From Rhizosphaericola sp047606825 (GTDB taxonomy: Bacteria > Bacteroidota > Bacteroidia > Chitinophagales > Chitinophagaceae), in the NCBI GenBank assembly GCA_047606825.1, contig JASGDY010000041.1, forward strand, positions 1-15,190: a stretch of DNA of 15,190 bases. Direction: 5' to 3'. Both the position numbers and the translations under genes were made by a program. This document shows, in pieces, positions 6,636 to 14,027 of the stretch (its first letter is position 1; every line of letters starts with the position of its first letter). The notes under the pieces are model-generated. The model did not search any database. It was given only the letters and a program-made list of their open reading frames with translations, and was not told where the DNA came from.

Positions 6636-9026
6636 ATGCAAGAATATATAAACGGACTCAACGGTCCACAACGAGAAGCGGTGACGACCATCAAAGGACC
6701 TTTGATGATTGTCGCCGGTGCGGGCAGCGGCAAGACCAAAGTATTGACCACGCGCATCGCGCACCTGATGGCAAACGGCGTGGACGCTTTCAACATATTG
6801 GCTCTGACATTTACCAACAAGGCGGCCGCCGAGATGAAAGCCCGTATCGAAAAGATACTCGGCAACTCGGAGGCGCGCAACCTCTATATCGGTACTTTCC
6901 ACAGCGTTTTCGCCCGTATCCTGCGTGGAGAGGCACACCGGCTCGGCTACCCCAACAGCTTCACCATCTACGACAGCGAGGACAGCAAAAGCGTCATCAA
7001 GGCAATCGTCAAGGAAATGAACCTCGACGACAAAGCCTACAAACCGAATGTCGTCCTGGGAAGGATTTCACAGGCGAAAAACGCGCTGGTCGGGCCTTTG
7101 GAATACTTGCAGGACTACCAGCTGCAGCAGGAAGACCAGCGCAACCAGCGTCCCGCCATCGGGCAGATATACCAGGCCTACGCAGCACGTTGCTACAAAA
7201 ACGGCGCGATGGATTTCGACGACCTATTGCTGAAAATGTACGAACTCCTGCATACTTTTCCGGAAGTGTTGAGCCGCCTGCAACAAAAATTCAAATACAT
7301 ACTGATTGACGAATATCAGGACACCAACCCCGTCCAGTACCAGATTACCAAACTGTTGGCTGCGGCAAACGAAAACATCTGCGTCGTGGGTGACGACGCA
7401 CAGAGTATTTACAGTTTCCGCGGTGCCACGATTGAAAATATTTTGCAATTCCAGAAAGACTACGACGACGTCAAGGTGGTCAAACTGGAACAGAACTACC
7501 GCAGTACCAAAACGATATTGGAAGTCGCCAACACGGTCATCAACAACAACAAAGGGCAGATTGAAAAAGTGCTCTGGACAGACAACGTCAGTGGTGAAAA
7601 AATACGTGTCGTGCGCACCATGACCGACAATGACGAAGGCAAGTTTGTCGCCGATACCATCAGCGAACAGGAGCTGCGCAACCATTACAACCACGGTGAT
7701 TTTGCGGTACTGTACCGTACCAACGCACAGAGTCGCGCCCTGGAAGAAAGCCTGCGCCGACGCGGCATTCCATACCGCATCTATGGCGGTCTGAGCTTTT
7801 ACCAGCGCAAGGAAATCAAGGATTTCATCGCCTACCTGCGCGTCATCTCCAACACGCGCGACGAGGAAGCACTGAAGCGCATCATCAACTATCCCGTGCG
7901 CGGCATCGGCAAAACCTCCATCGAGCGGGCATTGACGCTGGCAAGCCAATACAATATCACGTTTTGGGAAGTATTGGTACGTGCTGCCGATCTCGGTTTC
8001 CGTGCCGGAACGCTCGACTCCATCAACAATTTTGTGTTGATGATGCAGTATTTCCAAAGCCTGTTGAAAGACAAAAACGCGCACGAGGTCGCCGTCCAGG
8101 TTGGAAAGCATACCAATATGGTCAAGGAACTTTTCAACGACAAAACCACCGAAGGCCTTGCCCGTTACGAAAACGTACAGGAACTCCTCAACTCCATCAA
8201 AGGCTGGGTCGACGACCAGGACAACCTGACGCAGATTGACGAAGACGGACAACTATTGGACAATGTGGACAACGAACGAACCAAAAATGCAATTTCGCTC
8301 GGTGCTTACCTGCAACAGGTGACATTGCTCACCGACGCGGACAAAGAGGAAGAAAACGACAACGTGGTCAAGCTGATGACGATACACGCCTCAAAGGGTT
8401 TGGAATTTCCCGTCGTCTTTCTCGTGGGCGTGGAGGAAACCATTTTCCCGAGCGCGATGAGCATCAACACCCGCGAGGAACTGGAAGAGGAACGTCGGCT
8501 TTATTATGTAGCCGTGACGCGCGCCAAGACCAGGCTCTGGATTACCTACGCCAATACACGTTACCGATTTGGCAACCTCACGCAAAACGACCCGAGCCGT
8601 TTCATCTCCGAAATGCCCGAACAGTTTGTGGACAACAGTTATTCGGGTGCGGGACATTTCAACGCTCCGTCCAACAATATGGGTTCGGCTTTTGACAGGA
8701 TGAACCGCGGCTTTGGCAACAATGCCGCCGCTGCGGAAAAAGTCTATGGGCCGCCACCGGCCGCCAAAAGGAACATACTCCCGACACAGCCGCCCAAGCA
8801 CTATACCCAACCCGTCGTCAAGGCCCATCAAGCATCCACCAACTTTGTCCCGAGCGACCCCTCATTGATACAGGCCGGCAAACAAGTAGAACATCAAAAA
8901 TTCGGTTTTGGAAAAGTATTGAGCGTGGAAGGTGCAGCGCACAACCCAATAGCGACCATCGCATTTACCAACAACGGCGAGAAAAAGCTGATGCTCAACT
9001 ATGCAAAACTGAAAGTGGTGGACTGA
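6636..9026 (+). CDS. pcrA: UvrD/PcrA-type superfamily 1 DNA helicase
   Basis: A 796-residue ATP-dependent 3'-5' DNA helicase acting in repair, replication restart and transcription-coupled repair. ATG at 6636 is chosen because the Q motif (LNGPQREAV, 8-16) follows at the family's usual distance and a promoter lies just upstream; an in-frame ATG at 6453 would add 61 residues of unlikely composition. Motifs in order are Walker A AGAGSGKT (27-34), Ia TFTNKAAAEMKAR, Walker B LIDEYQDT (223-230), III VGDDAQSIYSFRGA (251-264), IV LEQNYRS (284-290), V LMTIHASKGLEFPVVFLVG and VI EEERRLYYVAVTRAK. The C-terminus (GKQVEHQKFGFGKVLSVEG to the end) is the Tudor-like domain by which PcrA/UvrD bind RNA polymerase. 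A flexible Asn/Pro-rich linker precedes it. Appears monocistronic; repeat copy B follows. Confidence 0.96.
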   Translation: MQEYINGLNGPQREAVTTIKGPLMIVAGAGSGKTKVLTTRIAHLMANGVDAFNILALTFTNKAAAEMKARIEKILGNSEARNLYIGTFHSVFARILRGEAHRLGYPNSFTIYDSEDSKSVIKAIVKEMNLDDKAYKPNVVLGRISQAKNALVGPLEYLQDYQLQQEDQRNQRPAIGQIYQAYAARCYKNGAMDFDDLLLKMYELLHTFPEVLSRLQQKFKYILIDEYQDTNPVQYQITKLLAAANENICVVGDDAQSIYSFRGATIENILQFQKDYDDVKVVKLEQNYRSTKTILEVANTVINNNKGQIEKVLWTDNVSGEKIRVVRTMTDNDEGKFVADTISEQELRNHYNHGDFAVLYRTNAQSRALEESLRRRGIPYRIYGGLSFYQRKEIKDFIAYLRVISNTRDEEALKRIINYPVRGIGKTSIERALTLASQYNITFWEVLVRAADLGFRAGTLDSINNFVLMMQYFQSLLKDKNAHEVAVQVGKHTNMVKELFNDKTTEGLARYENVQELLNSIKGWVDDQDNLTQIDEDGQLLDNVDNERTKNAISLGAYLQQVTLLTDADKEEENDNVVKLMTIHASKGLEFPVVFLVGVEETIFPSAMSINTREELEEERRLYYVAVTRAKTRLWITYANTRYRFGNLTQNDPSRFISEMPEQFVDNSYSGAGHFNAPSNNMGSAFDRMNRGFGNNAAAAEKVYGPPPAAKRNILPTQPPKHYTQPVVKAHQASTNFVPSDPSLIQAGKQVEHQKFGFGKVLSVEGAAHNPIATIAFTNNGEKKLMLNYAKLKVVD

Positions 9027-9071
9027 GAGTTGCAGGTTATTATTATCATAGATACTCCACGCATAATAAAA

Positions 9072-9199
9072 ATGTGCATAGAGGAAAGTCAACACCTCAC
9101 CGTCATTCCCGCGTAGGCGGGAATCTCATGTCTCCATATATCAGGTTCGCGCCTACGCGGGGATGACGGTAAACGTTTTTATTGTTTAGTTACGTGTTC
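9072..9199. repeat. Palindromic intergenic repeat, copy B
   Basis: The arms 9099-9123 and 9146-9170 pair over 25 bases with one mismatch and one G-T pair. The flank 9165-9199 (GACGGTAAACGTTTT ... TACGTGTTC) matches copy A with 3 differences in 35 bases, and the left flank is also related. It lies 45 bases after the pcrA stop and 96 bases before the pabB start, as copy A lies between argB and the deacylase. The loops of the two copies are unrelated in sequence, so pairing is conserved more than the loop. Confidence 0.85.
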
Positions 9200-9295
9200 A
9201 TTGCCAGAGCGCATTCCATATTTTTATGCAGCGTACAGCAACAATCTCGGGTTTGTATTCAATTAATAATTTTCTTCCACACGAGGTTTCCCAAT

Positions 9296-10267
9296 ATGAA
9301 TTCCAATGCAATATTTAAAAAAATGGACGAGTGGTTTGCACAAGGCAAGCCATTCTTTTTCCTGTTGGACTATAAAGTACAGCAAGGAGACTGTATCTTA
9401 TTGGAATCCATCAACGCCAATGAAATAACGTATTACACACCTATTACGAATAATGTAATTAGTAAAAAGACGGAAAACAAAAAACTCATATTCAACAAAT
9501 CCCCAGAACCATTTACTTCTTATCAACAAAAATTTGAAAAGGCAAAAACAGCCATTCAAAAAGGCGATTCCTACTTGCTGAACCTCACATTCCAAACACC
9601 CATACAAACAAATTATAACCTTTCAGAATTTTTCCATACTGGACAAGCGAAATACAAATTGTACTATAAAAACCAATTCGTACACTTCTCCCCGGAAACG
9701 TTCGTAACGATAAAAGGCAATGCCATCGCCACTTTCCCGATGAAAGGAACGATTGACGCATCGTTGGAAAATGCCGCGCAGACGATATTGGACGACCCAA
9801 AGGAAACAACGGAACAATACATCATCACAGACTTGCTACGCAATGATTTGAGCATCGTCGCCGACAGCGTGGAGGTCAAAAAATTCCGCTATCTCGAACG
9901 CATCGAAACCAATGCCAAACCGCTCTTGCAGGTAAGCACACATATCGAGGGTACGATAAAACCGGAATTAACGCGAAAACCCGGAACGATATTTTCCCAA
10001 TTATTGCCCGCCGGCTCCATCTGCGGCGCACCCAAAAAGAAAACCCTCGAATGGATTGAAAAGATTGAAAACTACCCACGCCATTATTATACAGGTGTTT
10101 GGGGTATATTTGACGGCACACAGCTCGACAGTTGCGTCATGATTCGGATGATAGAGCGGCAAGGCGAAAAACTCGTTTTTAAAAGCGGCGGTGGCATCAC
10201 GGCAGCCAGTGTCGCAGAAAAAGAATACCAGGAAATGGTTGACAAAATATATGTACCAATTCATTGA
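9296..10267 (+). CDS. pabB: Aminodeoxychorismate synthase component I (PabB-like)
   Basis: A 323-residue chorismate-utilising enzyme of folate synthesis: with a glutaminase (PabA) it makes 4-amino-4-deoxychorismate. ATG at 9296 is chosen because the protein then begins as short PabB proteins do; the open frame starts at 9182 inside the repeat. Visible motifs are PMKGTI (Lys150, the nucleophile of PabB-type enzymes, which distinguishes it from anthranilate synthase), LLRNDLS (181-186), PAGSICGAPKKKT (238-250), the metal and chorismate region YYTGVWGIFDG, and SGGGIT (297-302). It is about 130 residues shorter than E. coli PabB because the N-terminal tryptophan-binding-like region is reduced. 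The last 17 bases overlap pabC. No pabA is in the window; TrpG may serve as partner (inference). Confidence 0.9.
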   Translation: MNSNAIFKKMDEWFAQGKPFFFLLDYKVQQGDCILLESINANEITYYTPITNNVISKKTENKKLIFNKSPEPFTSYQQKFEKAKTAIQKGDSYLLNLTFQTPIQTNYNLSEFFHTGQAKYKLYYKNQFVHFSPETFVTIKGNAIATFPMKGTIDASLENAAQTILDDPKETTEQYIITDLLRNDLSIVADSVEVKKFRYLERIETNAKPLLQVSTHIEGTIKPELTRKPGTIFSQLLPAGSICGAPKKKTLEWIEKIENYPRHYYTGVWGIFDGTQLDSCVMIRMIERQGEKLVFKSGGGITAASVAEKEYQEMVDKIYVPIH

Positions 10268-10859
10268 AACGATATATTTTAAAGACAACGAAATGCCATT
10301 GCGCCACTGGCACGAACAGCGTTTTGCCAAAACGCAGATAGCGCATTTCGGAAAGCTGCAATACCTTTCCCTATCTGAACTCATCGCTTTAAAACAGCCC
10401 GATGATGTATTAAAAAACCAAGTCTACAAAATCCGCGTCGTTTATTCCGAAAGCAATGCCTCCATTACGTTCCAGCCTTACCATAAAAAAGAAATCAACC
10501 ACTTACATCTCGTATGGAACGACACGATAGACTATTCATTCAAATATCTCGACCGCACCGCTCTCGAACAGATGAAAGTGCCGTTTGAGAACGACGCAGA
10601 AATCATCATCGTAAAAAATGGCTGGCTTACCGACACCACTTTTACTAATATTGCACTCTTCAACGGCAATGAATGGCACACACCCGGAACGCCTTTGCTG
10701 GAAGGAACACAACGTGCGTTTTTACTACAACAACAGACCATCATTCCTGCGCTTATCCACGTCAACAACCTGCACCATTATACCAAAATCCGCTTGTTCA
10801 ACGCCATGGTTTGTTGGGAAGAGGCTTGGGAATTACCGATTGCGGCGTTACAGTTCTGA
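10251..10859 (+). CDS. pabC: Aminodeoxychorismate lyase-like class IV aminotransferase-fold protein
   Basis: A 202-residue PLP enzyme of fold type IV. It would convert aminodeoxychorismate to p-aminobenzoate and pyruvate. The start is ATG 10251, inside the end of pabB (17-base overlap, different frame), which implies translational coupling. The N-terminus FIETIYFKD...HWHEQRF is the typical beginning. The PLP lysine is probably Lys98 in FKYLDR. TDTTFTNIALF (127-137) and TPGTPLLEGTQR (144-155) are the phosphate-binding and loop motifs. It is shorter than E. coli PabC (about 270), as is common in Bacteroidota. Adjacency to pabB supports PabC over branched-chain or D-amino acid aminotransferases of the same fold. 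Confidence 0.85.
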   Translation: MYQFIETIYFKDNEMPLRHWHEQRFAKTQIAHFGKLQYLSLSELIALKQPDDVLKNQVYKIRVVYSESNASITFQPYHKKEINHLHLVWNDTIDYSFKYLDRTALEQMKVPFENDAEIIIVKNGWLTDTTFTNIALFNGNEWHTPGTPLLEGTQRAFLLQQQTIIPALIHVNNLHHYTKIRLFNAMVCWEEAWELPIAALQF

Positions 10860-10996
10860 CAGTCCGCCATCTTGAATAAAATATGCTGTGAAGAAAATAA
10901 ACAGCTCTGCCTCTGGCGCAGGCATGTCTCGTTTGCTTCAGGATATCGAAGCACTCGTTTATGTAGCGGCATATCAATACCCTCCCGCCTTTTCTC

Positions 10997-11004
10997 TATC
11001 TTCG
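10997..11004 (+). promoter_or_regulatory. Candidate -7 box for deoC (TATCTTCGCC)
   Basis: TATCTTCG followed by CC lies 16 bases before the deoC ATG, so the leader would be about 10 bases. The form TAnnTTYGCC is shared with argB, pcrA, rnpA and ubiE. No clear TTG -33 box is seen. The rest of the gap 10860-11020 shows no gene. Confidence 0.5.
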
Positions 11005-11020
11005 CCGCAAAATTCAAATC

Positions 11021-11680
11021 ATGGCGACAGCATTGAACCATTACATCGACCATACCGTATTAAAACCGACCACATTGGTTTCCGACATTGAGAAACTATG
11101 TGCGGAAGCCATCCAATATGAATTTGCGGCGGTCTGCGTACCTCCTCCTTTTGTCAGAAAAGCAAAGGAACTGACCAGGGACTCCATCGTGAAAGTCGCG
11201 ACGGTTATTGGTTTTCCGTTTGGTTATTCCTGCATCGAAGCCAAGATTGCGGAAACCGTATTGTCGTTGGTAGACGGTGCTGACGAACTCGACATCGTCA
11301 TCAATCTCATCGCTTTGAAAAACAATGACTGGGAATACCTCGCCAACGAAATCAACCATCTCGCGCCCATCATCAAAGCAAAAGGCAAGACCATCAAAGT
11401 CATCATCGAAAGCGGTATATTGACCGACGACGAAATCGTGAAATGCTGCACATTGTATGCACCTGCCAATGTCGATTTCATGAAAACCTCCACAGGTTAT
11501 GCCGAAGTCGGCGCAACCGTCCACGCCGTGGAACTGATGCGCAAAAACCTTCCGGACAATATCCAAATCAAGGCCTCGGGCGGCATCCGCAACTACGCTT
11601 TTGCCAAAGAGTTGACCGACGCCGGCGCGACGCGCTTGGGTTGCAGCGCAAGTGTGCAGATTGTGAAAGAAACGATGTAA
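11021..11680 (+). CDS. deoC: Deoxyribose-phosphate aldolase
   Basis: A 219-residue class I aldolase that reversibly cleaves 2-deoxyribose 5-phosphate to glyceraldehyde 3-phosphate and acetaldehyde in deoxynucleoside catabolism; cytoplasmic. Diagnostic segments are DHTVLKP (10-16), VCVPPPFV (39-45), IGFPFGYS (63-70), GADELDIVINL (Asp91 of the proton relay), VDFMKTSTGY with the Schiff-base Lys155, and IKASGGIR (Lys184). Length is normal for the shorter DeoC group. No other deo genes are adjacent. A long hairpin (11729-11773) follows 48 bases after the stop. Confidence 0.96.
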   Translation: MATALNHYIDHTVLKPTTLVSDIEKLCAEAIQYEFAAVCVPPPFVRKAKELTRDSIVKVATVIGFPFGYSCIEAKIAETVLSLVDGADELDIVINLIALKNNDWEYLANEINHLAPIIKAKGKTIKVIIESGILTDDEIVKCCTLYAPANVDFMKTSTGYAEVGATVHAVELMRKNLPDNIQIKASGGIRNYAFAKELTDAGATRLGCSASVQIVKETM

Positions 11681-11728
11681 GATTGAAATAGTTGGGGGTG
11701 ATAACAACTCAACTCAACGAGATTAATC

Positions 11729-11773
11729 ATTTCTTTCTGCATAGCCTCCCGGAGGGGCTTTGCGGGAAGAAAT
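11729..11773 (+). terminator. Hairpin between deoC and rnpA
   Basis: ATTTCTT (11729-11735) pairs with AAGAAAT (11767-11773). Inner pairing continues through TCTGCA/TGCGGG with G-T pairs, and AGCC.../...GGCT (11743-11746 with 11756-11759), closing on a small loop around CTCCCGGA. It lies after deoC and before the rnpA promoter, so it may end the deoC transcript; only a short T stretch (ACTTTT) follows, so it could instead be a REP-type repeat. Confidence 0.45.
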
Positions 11774-11827
11774 CCACTTTTAAGACCCACAACGAACAAG
11801 CATCAGGCATTCAACGTGAGGATTTTT

Positions 11828-11835
11828 TACTTTTG
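11828..11835 (+). promoter_or_regulatory. Candidate -7 box for rnpA-yidD (TACTTTTGCC)
   Basis: TACTTTTG is an exact TAnnTTTG box followed by CC, ending 15 bases before the rnpA ATG. It is embedded in the same 19-base sequence as the pcrA promoter. No TTG -33 box is evident. Confidence 0.5.
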
Positions 11836-11850
11836 CCTTTTTACTTTACC

Positions 11851-12249
11851 ATGTACACTTATTCCAGAAACGAAAAATTAAAAAAGCAGAAACTCGTCGA
11901 TGCACTTTTCCAAAAAAGAAAAAGCGTCAACGCCTTTCCAGTCAAGGCTTTTTATGCGTTTTCGGAAGAGAAGTTGGATTGTCCGTTAAAGGCGGGCGTA
12001 GGCACCAGCAAGCGCAATTTTAAAAAAGCCGTAGACCGCAACCGCGTCAAACGCTTGCTGCGCGAGGCTTGGCGGTTACACAAAGCACCGTTAAAAGAAC
12101 TGCTGGACAGCAACCAGCAGCAAATGACCGTATTTTTGCATTATTCGGACACGGTATTGCCCACACAGGAACTCACCAACGAAAAAGTCCGCAAAATCGT
12201 CCACAAACTCATACAGGCCGCCAATGAAAACCATACGCAAAATCGTTAG
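11851..12249 (+). CDS. rnpA: Ribonuclease P protein component
   Basis: A 132-residue basic protein, the protein subunit of RNase P, which binds the M1 RNA and helps cut the 5' leader from pre-tRNAs. The signature SKRNFKKAVDRNRVKRLLRE (53-72) is the RNR helix that contacts the RNA. ATG 11851 is chosen because it directly follows the promoter and matches the family N-terminus (YSRNEKLKK); an in-frame start at 11692 would add 53 residues from the hairpin region. It overlaps yidD by 26 bases. The usual upstream partner rpmH is not here. Confidence 0.93.
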   Translation: MYTYSRNEKLKKQKLVDALFQKRKSVNAFPVKAFYAFSEEKLDCPLKAGVGTSKRNFKKAVDRNRVKRLLREAWRLHKAPLKELLDSNQQQMTVFLHYSDTVLPTQELTNEKVRKIVHKLIQAANENHTQNR

Positions 12250-12454
12250 TTTTCCTTTCATCCTATTGATACGGCTCTATCAATACGGCATATCGCCGAT
12301 GATAGGTCCCAAATGCCGCTTCACGCCGACCTGTTCGCAATACACCGTCGAAGCCATCCAAAAACACGGCCCGTTCAGAGGCATCGTCTTAGGCATCAAA
12401 AGAATCTCGCGCTGCCATCCCGGCGGCGGAAGCGGGTATGATCCAGTACCATAG
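12224..12454 (+). CDS. yidD: Membrane protein insertion efficiency factor YidD
   Basis: A 76-residue YidD protein, helping the YidC insertase at the inner face of the membrane. The N-terminal amphipathic or hydrophobic helix (IVSFPFILLIRLYQYGISP) is followed by the conserved CRFTPTCSQYTVEAI (31-45), HGPFRGIVLGIKRISRCHP (48-66) and GGGSGYDPVP. Cysteines 31, 37 and 64 are the conserved ones. It starts inside rnpA (26-base overlap in another frame), the widespread rnpA-yidD arrangement. The C40 peptidase gene converges on it with a 95-base gap lacking a strong terminator. Confidence 0.95.
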   Translation: MKTIRKIVSFPFILLIRLYQYGISPMIGPKCRFTPTCSQYTVEAIQKHGPFRGIVLGIKRISRCHPGGGSGYDPVP

Positions 12455-12549
12455 GAAAGAGCGATATTTATAGTTGTGCATTTGCAGACTATTTGATATT
12501 TCTAACAGCCGAAGGTAGGCTCATAGTCTCCAGACTTTTCCGTCTTTCC

Positions 12550-13305
12550 CTAAAATCTTTTAATAATCCTCAGGTGATGCGTGCGCAGGTTGATTTCCCT
12601 GTTGATGATTCCCTCGTTGTCAATCGGGTCGATATGTACACGGCCGGAAGCATGTATAATCGTATTGCTGTCCAGCAGGATGCCGACATGCGTAATCACG
12701 CCATCCTCATTATCAAAAAACGCCAAATCGCCACATTGCGCCATCGGCAGAAACTCGATCAAAGTTCCTTCCCTGGCTTGTTGGGATGCGTCGCGCGGCA
12801 GTTTTTTTCCGAAAAATTTCAGCACGTTCTGGACAAGACCACTGCAATCCACACCAAACGAACTGCGCCCTCCCCAGAGATAACCGACGTTGAGGTACTG
12901 CATCACCAGTGATTGGATAGCCTCGGCGTTAAATGTCGTGTAGTCGTTACCTGATTTACGGCCACGTTTGTAGCGCACTTTGTATTGCCCGATACAACGT
13001 AGGCTATAAATCGGCGTACCGACCGAGAGCGGCATCGGCGTATCGTTGAGATAGGCAATCACGCCGTTTTTATCCACATAACCCGTTTCCTTTTTTTGTA
13101 TGAAATGCTTGGTAACACTGGTCAGTTGCGTGGTCTGTACCCAGCCCTCATAATTGTCGTGCAGACTTTTTACCTTGGTAAAATCGCCCTTTCGGGCCAT
13201 GACAACAGCTTTTTCGCCAAAAAGCAACTGGCTGACCATCTCGCTACGGTGCGATGCTTCTGCTCTCATAGGTGCTGCGGGTACGATTACGGCCACAAAC
13301 TGCAT
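12550..13305 (-). CDS. C40 (NlpC/P60) family peptidase with N-terminal SH3-like domains
   Basis: A 251-residue cysteine peptidase likely cutting gamma-D-Glu to diamino acid bonds in peptidoglycan peptides. Residues 1-115 look like two bacterial SH3 domains (RAEASHRSEMVSQLLFGEKA ... GWVQTTQL; then a second unit to SLRCIGQYKV). The catalytic domain spans about 128-251, with Cys154 in GVDCSGLVQ, His206 in THVGILL and His218 in IIHASGRVHID as third residue. The N-terminus (MQFVAVIVPAAPMRAEAS) lacks a positively charged signal peptide and seems to be the first strand of the SH3 fold. That suggests a cytoplasmic muropeptide-recycling enzyme of the YkfC type rather than a secreted autolysin (inference). 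It is monocistronic, converging on yidD and divergent from the second sigma gene. A weak TAATGTTG box lies just before the ATG. Confidence 0.88.
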   Translation of the reverse strand: MQFVAVIVPAAPMRAEASHRSEMVSQLLFGEKAVVMARKGDFTKVKSLHDNYEGWVQTTQLTSVTKHFIQKKETGYVDKNGVIAYLNDTPMPLSVGTPIYSLRCIGQYKVRYKRGRKSGNDYTTFNAEAIQSLVMQYLNVGYLWGGRSSFGVDCSGLVQNVLKFFGKKLPRDASQQAREGTLIEFLPMAQCGDLAFFDNEDGVITHVGILLDSNTIIHASGRVHIDPIDNEGIINREINLRTHHLRIIKRF

Positions 13306-13421
13306 ACAACATTATCCTTTTTAGAATGTTAAAATATGGATTTGGGGGTAAAATTACATCCTATTCGTATCTTATCCCCGTTTTCACAAAAACAGGATAA
13401 ATATGTCGTCTGTTTTCTTTG

Positions 13422-13449
13422 TGTCCTCATGCCTTTGTGGCATTGGACA
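13422..13449 (+). promoter_or_regulatory. Imperfect dyad upstream of the second sigma factor gene
   Basis: TGTCC (13422-13426) and ATGCC (13429-13433) mirror GGCAT (13439-13443) and GGACA (13445-13449) around the loop TTTGT. The heptamer CTTTGTG also occurs twice, at 13417 and 13433. The dyad ends 22 bases before the sigma ATG at 13472. It could be an operator, or a leader hairpin if transcription starts further upstream. No clear -7 box was found here. Confidence 0.4.
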
Positions 13450-13471
13450 AAACACAGAATAAAACAAAAAC

Positions 13472-14026
13472 ATGCATAAAAACCTGAGCGACGAAGAACT
13501 ATTAACCGCCATATACCGGACGAAAGACAACCGGTTACTCGGCATCTTGTTGCAGCGGTACACGTTGCTTCTCCTCGGTGTGTGCATGAAATATCTAAAA
13601 AATGAAACAGAGGCCAAGGACTGTGTGCAACAGGTGTTCCTAAAAGCAACCACCTATCTACCCAGCCACGCCGTGACCAATTTCAAAAGCTGGATATACA
13701 CCGTTGCCAAAAACCAGTGCTTCATGCTCTTAAGAAGCCGCAAAAACGTACCGGAAACAACGCTAGAGCCTGAACTTTGGGCGGACAAGCTAGTCTATAC
13801 CAATGACGAGGAAAAAGAAATCCAGCTCCAGGCAATGGAAAATGCGATAGAAGCTCTACCTTTTGGACAGAAAGAGTGCATCAAGATGTTTTACCTGGAA
13901 AAAATGAGCTACAACGAAATCGTCCAACAGTCGGAATTTAGTTTGTTGCAGGTCAAAAGCCATATACAAAACGGCAAACGCAACCTCAAGTCACTCATCG
14001 AAAAACGGTTAAAATCGATTGAATAG
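13472..14026 (+). CDS. ECF-type RNA polymerase sigma factor (second)
   Basis: A 184-residue ECF sigma factor. Region 2 is at about 10-63 (ELLTAIYRTKDNRLLGILLQ ... EAKDCVQQVFLKAT) and FKSWIYTVAKNQC (71-83) closes it. Region 4 is at about 120-175, with the helix-turn-helix MSYNEIVQQSEFSLLQVKSH and KRNLK. It differs from the first sigma factor in the more Cys-rich helices and in lacking an acidic linker. The family start (LSDEELLTAIY) fits the ATG at 13472. The downstream gene begins one base after its TAG. The pair probably forms a sigma/anti-sigma unit with autoregulation (inference). Confidence 0.9.
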   Translation: MHKNLSDEELLTAIYRTKDNRLLGILLQRYTLLLLGVCMKYLKNETEAKDCVQQVFLKATTYLPSHAVTNFKSWIYTVAKNQCFMLLRSRKNVPETTLEPELWADKLVYTNDEEKEIQLQAMENAIEALPFGQKECIKMFYLEKMSYNEIVQQSEFSLLQVKSHIQNGKRNLKSLIEKRLKSIE

Positions 14027-14027
14027 A

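Noticed and set aside
7224..8252. Long minus-strand open frame (342 codons) inside pcrA
   Set aside because: It is a shadow of the codon pattern of a clear helicase gene; the peptide is repetitive in Val/Phe/Asp with no recognisable domain.
10888..11091. Small plus-strand frame between pabC and deoC
   Set aside because: Runs into deoC in another frame across its promoter; no signal peptide, motif or ribosome binding site.
11096..11707. Minus-strand open frame (203 codons) opposite deoC
   Set aside because: Antisense shadow of a strongly conserved gene, with no domain and no promoter.
12455..12549. AGTCT-CC-AGACT hairpin followed by T-rich sequence between yidD and the C40 gene
   Set aside because: A five-base stem with a two-base loop cannot form well; too weak to call a terminator.
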